A stretch of DNA of 64,000 bases, taken from positions 1 through 64,000 of the forward strand of contig WHVD01000048.1 of assembly GCA_015178975.1 (NCBI GenBank), given 5' to 3'. Below are positions 1 through 11,943 of this stretch, one piece after another. A program made the position numbers and the translations under genes. The notes below the pieces were generated by a model. It was not told the origin of the DNA. It was given only the letters and a program-made list of their open reading frames with translations, and searched no databases. The DNA is from Hysterangium stoloniferum (taxonomy: Eukaryota; Basidiomycota; Agaricomycetes; Hysterangiales; Hysterangiaceae). Every line of letters starts with the position of its first letter. Within the stretch, counting starts at the first letter, position 1.

Positions 1-948
1 TCGGATGTTAGCCAAGGCTAGTGGCCCCAAATATATTTAACATGTTTGAGGACAACTGCAGAGCTTGCAGGGATAATCCAAAGTGACTATATGCGTTCTT
101 ACGTCGGCTCAAATCACACAGCTTTATAACATCTGCAACCCCAGCTGCAAAGTGAGTTGAATAAAGGGTTTGGTTGATATGTCTCCGGATTGTCCAAGAG
201 AAACGAATAAGAATTGTGTCCAATTGATGGTCGAAGACCTTTGTCAGGGTAACCATGTTCCTCCAACATTGATGTGGGGTTCTAATTAGACCCTACTGAC
301 ACACGACACACAAGTGCAAGGTGTGGCCACCTCGCACAGGATGTCACGTGCGTTGCGACATAAATGCCCAAGCAGGTCACTGGTGACTTGGTCCTTGGCC
401 GAGCTGCGCATGGCGTCACAATGCGGAAGGAGAGAAACCGAGAATGGCGATGGTATCGAGGCTGCGCCACTGTGGTACACGCGGATTCGGGGTCGGAAGA
501 TTCAATTATCAGTGTTAGAGTCAGCGCGATTATGTGCACACCAGACTCAGGAGATTCCAACTTGGATTCGTGTGCGTCAGAGTCAGACTGGTAGGAAAGT
601 TCCATGGACGGATGTAAGACGGTGCTGGAAGATAAAATAAAGTGAACGTTACCGTACGATGGGCCCAATGAACGAAGCAACCACATTCAGGTGATTGATG
701 TGATCGACGAGAAGCATGAAATCGTCGAAGAAGGTTCGTTAGAAGCAAATACTGCAACACAGTGAGTCCAACGTGTCGAAATCAAGACGAAGCGTCAATG
801 ACGCTATACTGATGTGATGTTGTCGAAGAAATTTTTTCAATACAGCTCCAGCAATATCTCGAAACCATGGATCTTGATGAATACAACATCGGAGAAGCTG
901 TGTATGATATGTATAATAGTAAGGTTCTTGTGTGTGATATTGTCTGTT

Positions 949-1095
949 ATGCTTTTAGTGGCAGGATGAAATGATGTGATGTCGCGACGCACACTTCCAA
1001 CCAGAATTCAATGCAACCTCTGATCGCCGTGAACTCCTCTACAGATAAGTTGACGCACGTGGCAGATCCCTTCCACGAGGGCCAAGGGAAAGTGC
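949..1095 (-). pseudogene. Fragment of a paralogue of the 775-aa loop gene (left arm)
   Basis: The minus strand encodes a short stretch including LSVEEFTAIRGCIEFW. It matches, at protein and nucleotide level, the last exon of the host gene at 8579-11261, which has CHVRQLSVIELNAIRAYF at the equivalent place. Only about 45 codons are alignable, and the left-arm copy shifts frame within the match where the right-arm copy reads through. I read it as a remnant of a gene-family member carried along in the duplicated arm, not as a working gene. The nearby ORFs on both strands have no visible family features. Confidence 0.6.
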
Positions 1096-1215
1096 CGCGG
1101 CAGGGTGTGGCGCTGCCGCGCAAGTGTCGCGACACCTCAAAATGCCCTCCAAATACGCATTTAACTAGCATAAAATAAATATAGTTTTGTATATATTCTT
1201 CATAATATATCATAT

Positions 1216-2468
1216 GTCTACTGGGGCTCTGTGTAAGGCTGTGGTATCAGCCTCACTCAGTCAGTAACGGACAGGACAGAATTATCGTGTTTTGTCGTTC
1301 TACTTTTCATACATGTGTTTTTAACTGCTATATAGGAATCGGAACCCTTGATCTAGATCCGCCGGGAGGGGTGTACGGAGAAAGCGATCGTGATTTGAAT
1401 CTCATCTCAAGTTTGGGCTCGGTCAGGGGAATAGTCGGAATGCGGTTGTGGTTGGCCGTGTCTGTGGTAAAGCCTGTCAGGATTACACTCTGCTAATTTA
1501 CCTTAAGACTGGGTTTTAATGTTTAAAATTGTGAATTAGCCACTTTTTTAAGAGTATATATCATTTAAAATGGTATTTTGAGTATTAACATTCAAAATAT
1601 AGCTATGTTTTAGTTTGAAGCCAAAATGTATATTCGCGGCAATTGTCCACTTTTTTGCGGCACCCCTCACAGCAGTGCGCGGCACCTACACAGTGAGATT
1701 CAATGCCTTGACAGAGTCCTGACCCAAAGCACACTATATCATTTGGTGGCACTCTGATCAGCTTTTCTACTATCCACTGTCATTGAGCATTGTTTCTTTC
1801 CAGTTATTCTACACTTCTGTAAGAGTTTAAGAATCTCTTACTTTGGAAAGGTACTATCCTCCCTCTTAGATAGTTGTCTCTTTTCTTATTTTTTATAACT
1901 TGCTCTTTGAATAGGTTAGGAGTACCTGCTGATAGATTAAGACAGTGAGAAGTTACCTCTTTCACTTATACAGTGTGAGTGGCTTCCACTCTAGACTGTA
2001 AGGTGTAGGTTTAGTGTTTATCTGTTTTGGTCACTCCCACAGCAACAGATTATATTATACCAGTCAGGGAAATATATATACAATACACTGCTTACTGGAC
2101 TTCCTGAAATTTACAGTATTCAGTTATTCCTCTTACATATTCTCTAATGGTATATCATCATAACATTTTTTTGAACTGATTCTCATGTATTATTTATATA
2201 GTTTCTGTTCCATCATTTTCACAAACTATTTGGATTTCATTCTAGGCCTGATATTGTCAATACCAAAGACAATAAACCAAAAATATCTATTCCTGGAAAA
2301 GGTATGCCACATTTCCCTTAGTGATGTCTTTATTTTACGAATTATATACATACTGTATGTACAGTAGTTGTTGGGCTGTACCATCAGGGACCTTATCCAC
2401 CTAGGATGTTACCTGGTTATAACTTGGACGGTATGTACAAGCCATACTCAATTATTTAATACAGAAGA
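1216..2468. other. Arm sequence without a recognisable gene
   Basis: About 1.25 kb between the paralogue fragment and the transposase remnant. It becomes AT-rich after about 1500. A stretch at 1215-1487 begins with tgtctac and ends with gattaca but has no flanking duplication. From about 1800 the sequence may be the 5' non-coding part of the transposon, but I could not find terminal inverted repeats that fix its edge. Confidence 0.5.
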
Positions 2469-5400
2469 ATGAATTCATTATTGACAGGAAATCCTTTTGG
2501 TTATTTTTTAAATCCAAATTATATCAACCTATCTATATTCAATTCCCAAGCCCAATCTCACACTGTTCCTGATGATATTGCTTCCAAGCCACCAATCCCC
2601 AATATTACCATTACTACTCCCTCAATTCCTTTATCAAAATTACCACCAAAGCCCAACATTACCATTACTGCTCCCTCAGCTCCTTTCCCAAAATTAGAGA
2701 AATTATCACCATCTCCTAACTTCATATCTGGGAACCATCTCAAGGATCTACAATCATCTATTGGACCAATGGAAAATAGAAAAGTTAAAGACTGGAATGG
2801 ATGGCCCAATGGTGAATGGTCATATCAGTTTACACATTCTGAATATGAAGTTCTCAACAATTATCTGTTCACTGGGCAACCATAGTGCTATGTGGGGATA
2901 AACACCATGATATAAATTCTTTAACTTTAGATGGTGGAAAGCATACAAAGTGTAAATGTTTGGGTATCATACATTGCAAAAATCCTGACTGTGATATTGT
3001 CATTCAGCCTCAGACCAGAGATGCTGGTATTCAGAAGCTAGTTGTGACTGTGGATGGAATTTACATCATGTGACATGCAATGTACTGTCCACACTTATTC
3101 ATTATGAAAATGGGATTATGTATCACAATGGTGGGACACATATTCACCAACAACCCACTCATAAACTCCATCTTCTTTCCAATAAACAATCTCAGCTCCA
3201 CAAAATATTTCAGGAACATCCAAAAATGGGCTCACTACAATTAGCTGTTGGCATTCCTGGATTTTCTGGTCCAGGTACATCTGTCACAGTGATATCCCCA
3301 GTTCTATTAAATGTTGATCGTATTTGGTATGGGAAGAAAATTGTTCACAAGAGAAATAAGATTATTGGAGGGACTGCAGATTGGAACAGTTGGCTGAGTT
3401 TGGATCTCATCATCCTGATTTCTTATGTTATAGTGAGGTTGGACCAACTACAATCCTTGTACTTCAAACTTCTTGGATGGAGATACAAATAATGCTAGAT
3501 GTTGTTAGTATGATGCTGTCCATGGATTTGTCTCTGATGCTGCACATGGCTATTAGAGAATGAGTGATTGGGTGCTTATAGTATCATATGTATATTCTCA
3601 ACATCTTTATTGTTGGGTTCCAGTTCTCTTCTCAGCAGCTAATGGCACCACTTCCAATCATTATCGAATACACTTTCTAATGCTGTTTCAAAGTATTGCC
3701 TCTCAATGTCAGAAGCAGGGACACCAATTAACTGATGAAATGTTTGCATGTGTTGTTGATTTCAGTCAAGCTCAGGCAAATGGCTTTGTGGAGGCTTTTA
3801 TTCAGTTTTGGTCAACTATGGAAGGCAATACACAAAATAATGAGGAATTAACTAAGGCAGAAAACTCACTTTTGAAAGGATGCTATCAGCATTTTTGTAC
3901 TGGCATCACTCTTCTCAAAAGGATTAGTGGTGTGGTACAACCCCAGCTACAGGACACTTTTGAATCATGTGCTCTAGGTTTGTTAGAGACGATCAATGTA
4001 GAGGCCTTTAAAGCACATGCTGCAGTGCTTATACATGACTTTCCAGGTGTTAAAAACTGGATGGATTGGTGGCAGCAGGATAGACCTCCTTGAATGCTTT
4101 TTAAGCCATTTAGAACCATGAAAGAAGATCTCTGGGAGCAACTACCAGATACTACAAATGCTGAGGAAGCCATGCATTTTAGACTTTACAGTGGGCTTGA
4201 TCATAATTTAGGACTTATGGAAGGTCTAGAGGGATTATTTTCATTTGTGAATCTTCTAGAGATGCAGGGCATTGCCAAACAATCAGGAATACCAGTGGCA
4301 TATGGGACTATGAAACCTTGGACTAAGAATGCTCATCAGTTAGAATGAACTAAAGTCCACTGAAATCCAACTTCTAAAAGATTTCAAAATGATGGTTGTC
4401 CACCAGATACTGCTAAGGCACTTATTCTTGGTACTAAAGGCAAGAAAAAGAAATCTGTTTTGATTCCAGGATACCAATGGAAATAAAACTCCTGTTGATA
4501 CTTCTCTTGAACTCATATACCAGGAAGTTGATCACCATTGGCCAGCATTACATCAAAATCTTTCACAACTGGATACTCAGTTATTACTCTCATTTTTATA
4601 CCATATTTTTGAAGAGTGTTTGATTACTGTTGGTGAGGTATTTAATGGTCAAGAAAGTATTATTGATTTCTACCAAACATGATCAGTTATGTGAACAACT
4701 TCAAAAGAGGTTTATTAAAGCAATTAATGAGCCTGACGTTCTCATGGGTTGGTTTGAGAGGGCTATTCAAGAGTTTCATAGCCATTCTTGTGATAATGTA
4801 ACACTTCCATTTCTTGAAGCCCAAATAATCCAACTCTGCTCTTGTAAAACCCAAGAAGAGGCACATTATCAACTCACCGGCCTGCCAAAGACACAAACAA
4901 TTCACTATCTTCAACTCAAACACTACCAGATGGCAAATGGCAATTTGCAATCATGGTTATACTCACAAGTTCTTCCAAGCTCAGATCATGTAGAGGCTTG
5001 TTGGAAATCTGGATACACATTCCTATCATGCTTGTTTTGTCCCTGGATTATGAGGGCTTGACAGAGACATGGTGTCTGCCTAAAAAGCTCAAATTATTTC
5101 AGAATTCAAACCATCTTGAAGGTCTCCACTACAACCTTGTAGGGAAAGCCATCTATTCACCATCTGTTCAACACTTTACATCAAGGTTCCATAATGGCAA
5201 TGCTATCTATGAGCATCATGGTTTACAACATTCAGGATCCTCAGTAAAAATACAAAAAGGTACCATATCACAATACCTTGAAGAGAAGATTCAGACAGTT
5301 TCAGGCATATCTTCATATGCCAGTGCTGTTATATATGTGTTGCAAGGCGGAATTAAATCACAGGAAGAGTTTCAAAAAATACAAAAAAAAGTCTTGGCTG

Positions 5401-6050
5401 ATCACCATATCCTTTAAAACTACAATTCTTCAGCAACACTGCCTCAAGCCACTCTAAATGCTACTATATTTTCTCTATTTCCATCAAAGAAACACTTTTG
5501 GCTTGCAAACCCCAGTAGGCATGATATTCAAGATTATATTTGTATATCACCACAAGACATTCCTCATGTGACTCCAAAGCAAATTCAAATCACTCCAAAT
5601 GCACCTAGTACACTCAAAAGATAAAATGGCAATCAATCTCCTATATCAATCCAATCTGATGAGGATGATACAGCCGCCTATCCCCAACAGAAGTATTCTC
5701 AAAGATACCTTCAAAGAGTAGAGTCTGATAGTGAAGGCCAGGTGGTCATTCATAAAGCAAAGCCCAAAAGACTCCCAAAATATATGTCTATGCCTGCCTT
5801 ATCTCCAATACCTGAGATTCCTGGGATAAGTTCTAATGCTTCATTATTTCCAATCTCATGTCACTGTGGACATACTGGTGATGGTAATGAGGAAGCAGCT
5901 CAAGGATTTACCAATGACTACATTCACTGTGATGAATGTCATAATTGGTCTCATGTTGCTTGCCAATGTGAAGGAAGAGCTAGTAACCTTGGTAATAAGC
6001 CATTCATTTGTGATGAATGTGATATGGTTCAGATTCAACTGGCATTGTGA
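2469..6050 (+). pseudogene. Decayed DNA transposon with GCM-like zinc region, DDE core, USP-like region and PHD finger (left arm)
   Basis: Successive open stretches in changing frames encode one recognisable protein order. A proline-rich N-terminus (2469-2885) ends in WPNGEWSYQFTHSEYEVLNN. A cysteine region CKCLGIIHCKNPDCDI (about 2950-3010) and a further Cys/His part follow, resembling GCM/FLYWCH-type zinc folds of Mutator-like elements. The DDE-like core (about 3520-4340) includes SDAAHGY, VVDFSQAQANGF and DTTNAEEAMHFRLY, a combination I recall from Agaricomycete transposases. A distal part (about 4950-5260) has HYNLVGKAIYSP and HFTSRF, similar to the His box of ubiquitin-specific proteases. 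A PHD-type Cys/His pattern (5851-6030) ends it. At least six frame changes or stops break it, and the same breaks occur in the right arm. Family assignment is from memory; domain homology is inference. Confidence 0.65.
5851..6040 (+). other. PHD-finger-like coding segment of the transposon
   Basis: One frame reads CHCGHTGDGN, then HCDECHNWSHVACQC, then FICDECD. The spacing of Cys pairs with a WSH core is typical of a PHD finger (C4-H-C3), a module that usually reads histone tails. Its place at the C-terminus of a transposase suggests a role in targeting to chromatin; that is inference. Confidence 0.6.
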
Positions 6051-6170
6051 CCTCAATCAGAATGGTATGTGAGCTTGTTTGATATTTGGATGACCTCTTA
6101 CAGTTGTGTTTTAAATAGCTCAACAGCTCAACAGCTAAATAATCATGCTATTCAACCTTTGCACAAGCAT

Positions 6171-8208
6171 TCCCCATCAGCATGCTTTGTGCAATGGAGC
6201 CTGTGTGTAATCCCGTCGTCAATTGGGATCACTGGCAGTCACACAAGTTGACAGGACCACAGTGTATTGTCCAGAGCAGAACAAGATACAGGCAAGTGCA
6301 GCGTACGGTAAGATCTAAGGTCCTGAAAACTTCCCGGCTACTTATACCGTACAACACGGTGATTATGTAATCACGTAAAACTAAAGGGTCCGTGCGTAAG
6401 ACTGGGGGCACCAGGATTACACTGCGGCCCCCGGATTCATTTCCACTGGGGGTCCGCTCACCAAACACGGACAGAGACAAAGATAACTATTAAAGCCCTG
6501 TGATTGGGTGGCTAATTCTCTCGGTATCTTAGCGTTAGCCGCAGTGATCGGCAAGTGGGGGATCTTTATAATGTCGTAATTAAGGGTACACCATTTCTAC
6601 AGACCAATTTTTACCCAGTCCATACAAGCTAATCACGAATAGCTCGATTGCGGGGTTATCTTGAACATCATCGTCATGATGGGCTCGATATTTCAAGCGT
6701 GATCCCAAACCCGATATTACTACAGGAGTTCATGAGGCGAATTCGTCGTCACCTTCCCTCGAGGCTTCCACACTGCTTCCATCTGTTTTCGTATATTGCT
6801 TTAGGTTTTGCATAGCTATGGGTGTACTACTTACTCTTAATTAACTGTACCGACTCTGCGGCAATCGTTACAAGCTTTTCAACTACGCACTGTGAGTGAT
6901 CGGAAATTTCCCAAATTCATTCGCCCTGACTTTCTTCACGATCACGGTAACTTCCAAAAATTTCCTCGGTAATGCAAGAAGCTGCAACCTGGCGAAAGAG
7001 TTTCTACTCATTCCACTCATTTGTCATACAGTCGTCATGGAGCTTTCCATAAAGACTCTGGGTCCTTACCTAATGGTTTGATCGCGGCAAAAGACGCGTC
7101 TGAGACCAGGATAGCCCCCGTAATCGCTTACAGTATCTCATTGAACGGGTAAAGCTGGGTCTTGGCAGTCTTCAATCCAAGAATAAATTCAGTCGGTAAC
7201 CCAAAAAAAACAAAGGCAACCCCGAGATTCACTCACGGTAAAGTATACTCTATCAGCCTTGTACAGCAATGTTCTAGCTTGTCAATGTCCCTATCCCAGC
7301 CACCACAACCTGAGGGTGGCTGCCCCCTGCAATCATATAGATCCCATAATCACTTCAGTGTTTGATTTACTTCAGCCGAACGCTTCCTCAATAGCCTTTG
7401 TCGGGAATTCAGGACCTTTCCCAATTTGTTAGCTACCTTGCCAATTGCATGCGTGATTTTTTGTCCTGCTCAATCGTATGCCGTAATAGTGGAGCCGGGA
7501 CCTGCCACGGCTCTATACGGTGTTGTTAGAACCAGAGTTGGTGGGGTTACTAGACTTCAGTCACTTAGATTCTCTGACGACGATGCCAAAATTGGACCAC
7601 GTTTTCCGTCATGGCGGAAGGAAAATTGGTCATGCAGCTAACTTAACCTCAAGCGCGACACCTATTGCTATCATACACCATCCTGTAATGTATTTACCTT
7701 ATATTCTTGACCTGTATTTCACTACCGCACTCGAGGCTAGAAAGAGCCAGTCAATTGCCTGCCACGGGGAGGCGGGGGAAGGATACATACATGATCTGTA
7801 GGCTGTGCTGTATATCATTGTTATACCGTGCATGATATGATTTCTGTCTTCGGAGGAGGTGACGGGGCACTTCTGACGGGTACTGTCGACTGCCAGTCCT
7901 TTGTGTCCAGTCTCGGCTCCGTCCGTCGTGTCATTATGATGTGTGATTGTGAGTATGATTGGTTGGGTGAATGGGTATCTAGACGTATACGTTCCGAAAC
8001 AGTCTGCCTATATGCGCTTGGGTTTTGTGCAAGCACCCCAGCAGGATCCTACCAACGTTTTACAACCTAACTTATCCCCAAATCAATTCTTTGTCTGATC
8101 GCCTCGGCCTCAATAAGAGTTTAAAATAAGTCTACAGTTCTCCACTTCTGTATATAGCTAGCATTTTGACCACTACAAAAGGACCAGACACCGAGAAAGT
8201 GTTCACAA
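6171..8208. other. Loop DNA, no supported gene
   Basis: Unique sequence of balanced composition beginning at the inner edge of the left arm. It carries several short ORFs of 60 to 93 codons on both strands, none with recognisable motifs or convincing splice partners. It may be a decayed host gene, but I cannot identify it. Confidence 0.5.
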
Positions 8209-8578
8209 TCAGTGACCCAGTTCACCGACATCCACGATACCCCATCCGAACTGAGTTACCACCGATAAACAGCGACTATTTGATAGTTCCGACGACCCGG
8301 TGAACGGCGTGGCGATCAAGTGCAGGAGATGGCGAGCATGTTTAATGATGTCTGAGCATCTCCACGCTGTACAGCTATCCTCTGTCGACCGGCCAATCGC
8401 CTTGCAGTTGCTAATAACCCGGGAAAGAGCGCCGATAGTGGATTCTGTACGCACTTGGACGCACGCATATTTCAGATCCGGAGATCTAGTTATGAACTTG
8501 ATTGTCATTCTTATTATGTTCCGAATAGACCACAACATCCATGTGTCCGGGGTTAAATTTCCCGACATCGGCAATTCT

Positions 8579-11261
8579 CTAGTATCTCAGTTGATTACGA
8601 CAGTATTTGCGGAAGAATATAGGGACGTGCCGTATGATTGAAACCATAAAAGAACCAACGATAATGAGCTGGCTGTTATTGGCTATGAACAGCGATTTGT
8701 TGTCAAGGAAGTTCTCCAGTATTTCCACGTTGATGAACAAAGATCTCGTAATCTTAGTGCTTTGAGTCAATGTCTGGATACCCATTCTGATATGTCTGAG
8801 CACAGAATTGAATACCTCTCCAGATATGTCTAGAAACCATGTGTCCTGGGAAACACAATGCATGAAAAGCCGCTGGAATCTGTAGACAAAACGTCCGTGT
8901 TGATTCAACGAGGTCTCAAAGTAGGCTCTGATGGCATTAAGCTCTATTACAGACAGCTGACGCACATGGCATACGCTTTCGATGACATCCGCAATGGCAC
9001 CAATGAGGAGGGGATGTTGGTTATCAGAGTCCGATAAGTAGCGGGCAATTAACACAATAAATGTAGAAGAAATCTCATCCAAGCTGGTGTGAAGCATCAA
9101 TGTTGTGATGGAAATATAGAGTGGTGTCGTAATGGGGGCTCTTGATGTATTCGTATCCCACCATCGAGCGCCAGGGCAACATAAAAAGGCGCGAACCAAT
9201 GATGCCATCAACTTCAAGGTCATAGTGTCATGATTGTTCGTTAGCTGTATTTCATCATAACTCAACCAGAAGTCCCCTAAGATTCTCGACGCTCGTTCTC
9301 GAATTTGAAGCGGGTATGTGGGTCTACAAAGCGTAAGTAGGTCAAGTCCATCCCAATGCTTGACGCCGCTGAATTATCCTTACCTCAACAAATCAATGCT
9401 TTCTTGAATTACTATTCCCCATCTTGGAAGAGTTGCAGATTTGTGCAGGAACTTGTTAAGCACCTTGTGTCGAGATGAGAAATCCATCATTAGCCCATAC
9501 ACAGTCAACTTTGCCATCAACCTAGCCTTTCTTGCATTGTAAAGGACCCGCAACCCAACCCTTTCCAACGCGAATGCTACGGGATGGCCTAGGTCTATTT
9601 CAATGCTGGAAGTTGTGTCAAACTCCACCTCCACTCCTGGGTCGAGATTGGATGTGGTAGACCTCCCCGACATCGTAATAACAGTCGGTGGTTCATAGTA
9701 GGCCGTTTCGCCTTGACACTGACACAGGCAGCATGTAAAGATTCCGTGATAACAGCACTATATACTTGATTACTCACCAAATCGTCAACCCAAACCTCTA
9801 CATGGTTTGGAGACAGTGGGATGTGCTGGTCGTCATCGGGGGCTAGGTAACATAAATTGTGCCCAGTTTCGGTGCAACTCCATCGTCCTCGAAGTTGCGC
9901 CCGGAAAATCTCCCTCATACCCGTGTTAATGATTTGATCCCGTTGTTCTGATTTCAATACATGTGGGGAATCCAAGGGTGGTCGCTCATCGACGCCCTCT
10001 CGGAGGTTGGACGTGGTGTTGGTGGAACTCCATGGTGTCTTGCCAAAAGCGGGTAGATCATGGTAGCTCATATTTCCGTTGCACTGAAACGCACAGGATG
10101 TGACAAGATTACATGAAAATGGCTTTATACTTTACTCACCAACTCGTTAACCCAAACCTCTACATGGTTTGCAGGCAATGATATGTGCTGGTCGTCATCG
10201 GGTGCCCGGTAACATAAATCGTGCCCAGGATCGTTACAGCTCCATCGTTCTCGAAGTTTCGCCCGGAATATTTCCCTCATTCCCGTCTTAATAATCAGGT
10301 CCCTCTCTTCCTGGCTCAATACACCTGGGGAAACGAATGGTAACTCCTCAACGCCTTCTCGGAGGTTGGATGTGGTGTTAATAGACCTCTCTGGCATCGT
10401 AACAACGGTCGGTGGGTCACGGTGGCCGTTGTTTTCTTGACACTGAAACGCGCAGGAAGTGATACAGACTACATGATAATGATGATAATGGGATTATACT
10501 TTACTCACGGGTTTGAACTCGTCAGCCGAAACCTCTACGTGGTTTGCAGACAGCATGTCCTGGTCGTCATCGGGGACCCGAGAACTTGAAACCAAAGGTG
10601 GTAGCTCCACAACGTCTTCTCGGAGGTTGGCTGTGGTGTTGATGCACCTCTCCAGCATCTTGACGGCGGTCAGTGGATCATGGTAAGTCGTTTCTCCTTG
10701 GCACTGCAACTCGCAGGATGTGATACAAATTACATGATTATAGCATAATACCTTGCTCACCATCTCGTCAACCCGGACCTCTCCATCGTTTCCGGACAGT
10801 GGCATATGCTGGTGATCATCTCCCTCAATGCCTTCTTGGTGGTCGGATGTTGTGTTGGCGGGCCGCCCTGACATCTTAACAACAGTTGGTGGGTCATGGT
10901 AACTTGTTTCTCCTTGGCACTGAAGCGCGCATAATGTGATATACATTTCATGATAATAGCATTATATCTCACTCACCAACTCGTCAACCCAAACCTCTAC
11001 ATAGTTTGCAAACAGTGGTATGTGTTGGTCGTCATCGGGGGCCCGATAACATAAATCGTGCCCGGATTTGGTACAACTCCATCGTTCTCGGAGCTTCAGC
11101 CGGAATTTTTCCCTCATTCTCATATCAAGCATACGCTCCAGTTCCTCCGAGCTCAATACATCTGGGGAAACTAATGGTGGTGGCTCCTCGACGCCTTCAA
11201 AGAGGGTCTCACTCGTTACCATATCGTGAATCCTCAGAGTCGTCTCGTTGAAAGTAGACAT
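8579..11261 (-). CDS. Spliced host gene, about 775 aa, with tandemly duplicated exons; function unknown
   Basis: My model has seven exons: 10977-11261, 10761-10919, 10509-10703, 10140-10442, 9778-10083, 9384-9718 and 8579-9323. All six introns are GT-AG and 56 to 66 nt long, and the joined length is exactly divisible by three (776 codons with stop). Exon 1 carries a core with W61, C63, H68, C71-Y72, H80 and W91, in the pattern WSC-x4-HDLCY-x5-DDQH-x8-VEVWV. The core recurs in full in exons 4 and 5 and in shortened form in exons 2 and 3. Exons 2 to 6 each begin with CQGET or a close variant followed by a YHDPPTV-like stretch. Residues from about 440 to 775 are unique, look helical, and contain CHVRQLSVIELNAIR. 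The W-x-C/CY/W pattern resembles a short fungal domain I have seen in Agaricomycete proteins, possibly metal-binding; no function is known to me. Fragments of a paralogue lie in both palindrome arms. Confidence 0.75.
9719..11261 (-). repeat. Tandem exon duplications inside the 775-aa gene
   Basis: Exons 2, 3, 4 and 5 are phase-0 at both ends and start after a near-identical acceptor. Each begins with TGC or TGT and CAA/AAC codons and ends with a VEVWVDEL-like stretch before gtgag. Exon 1 ends the same way and exon 6 begins the same way. The period is about 160 to 305 nt of exon plus an intron of about 57 to 66 nt. Symmetrical phases mean units can be gained or lost without a frame change. Confidence 0.8.
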
Positions 11262-11302
11262 TGATGGGCAATAGTCATACGCACACCAGAAGGGGATGCT
11301 GG

Positions 11303-11311
11303 GTTTTTATA
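11303..11311 (-). promoter_or_regulatory. Possible TATA box of the 775-aa gene
   Basis: The minus strand reads gcgctataaaaaccc about 45 nt upstream of the proposed ATG at 11261. The distance suits a TATA element with a short leader. No other promoter signal was identified. Confidence 0.35.
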
Positions 11312-11938
11312 GCGCAATTAGCCGGAGAGTTTATTTCCAAGTATAGCATTATGCTCGTGCTTACACAGGATACACAGCGGTTCAACCATTCTTTTTAAAC
11401 AAAGCCCACTCATCCTCCTTCAATCATATACGCTCCAAGATACGCTCAAATTAGCTTGGTATTTTCGACACCAATTTCTTCCTTACACTTCATCAGATCA
11501 TCTACTGCAGAAAGAACACATGGCAGCTAGGAATTTGGTAAATTGTCATCGCATCGCAACAAGAACGCATGCTGCGCGTCTATGGCGTAAGCCGATGGGA
11601 AAATTACAAGCATAGCATGGGGGCCGTAATTGCACACTATTCACGGTGTTTCACCCTTCCTCAGGTTTCTTAAATAAGACCACTGATAAACATATAAGAT
11701 TCAGAATATTCCCAAGTCTTTTTAACTTCTTACGGTGCACGAGATCCTCTTTTGCCGAAAACGGGCAATAATTGCCAGGCAGAGCAATTATCAAATTGTC
11801 ACTGCATGATGAGGTAACTCAACAAGAGTTCTTGGGCGCCTGAGTTCATGACCAGAGCGATTCAGCCGCCTGCTAATCGACAAGTGACATCGTCACGATG
11901 CCCTCAATAATCCAGTGCAAATGAGGTGAAACCTTGAG
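11312..11938. other. Upstream flank of the host gene, no gene seen
   Basis: About 630 bp between the 775-aa gene and the copia insertion. No convincing ORF or repeat. It ends with ataag (11939-11943), the left copy of the copia target-site duplication. Confidence 0.5.
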
Positions 11939-11943
11939 ATAAG

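Larger units (their letters stand above)
1..6170. repeat. Left arm of a giant inverted repeat
   Basis: This segment is the reverse complement of 23788-29948. Paired positions sum to about 29949 at the outer end and 29958 at the inner end, a net drift of only about nine bases over 6.2 kb. The outer limit coincides with the window edge, so the arm may continue to the left. The inner limit is sharp: both arms share gcacaagcat and diverge right after it. The arm holds a decayed DNA transposon and non-transposon DNA, so it is a segmental duplication rather than one element's terminal repeat. Confidence 0.97.

Noticed and set aside
1215-1487. A possible solo LTR (tgtctac to gattaca) in the palindrome arm
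   Set aside because: It has TG and CA at the ends but no target duplication and no second copy beyond the mirrored arm; only a short ggattaca-type end is shared with a site near 6410.
6171-8208. A host enzyme gene in the balanced-GC part of the loop
   Set aside because: Short frames on both strands were read but no catalytic motif, consistent splice chain or family resemblance emerged.
8300-8641. A 113-codon plus-strand ORF downstream of the 775-aa gene
   Set aside because: It overlaps a similar-length ORF on the other strand and the end of exon 7, and shows no motifs or splice partners, so neither strand can be preferred.
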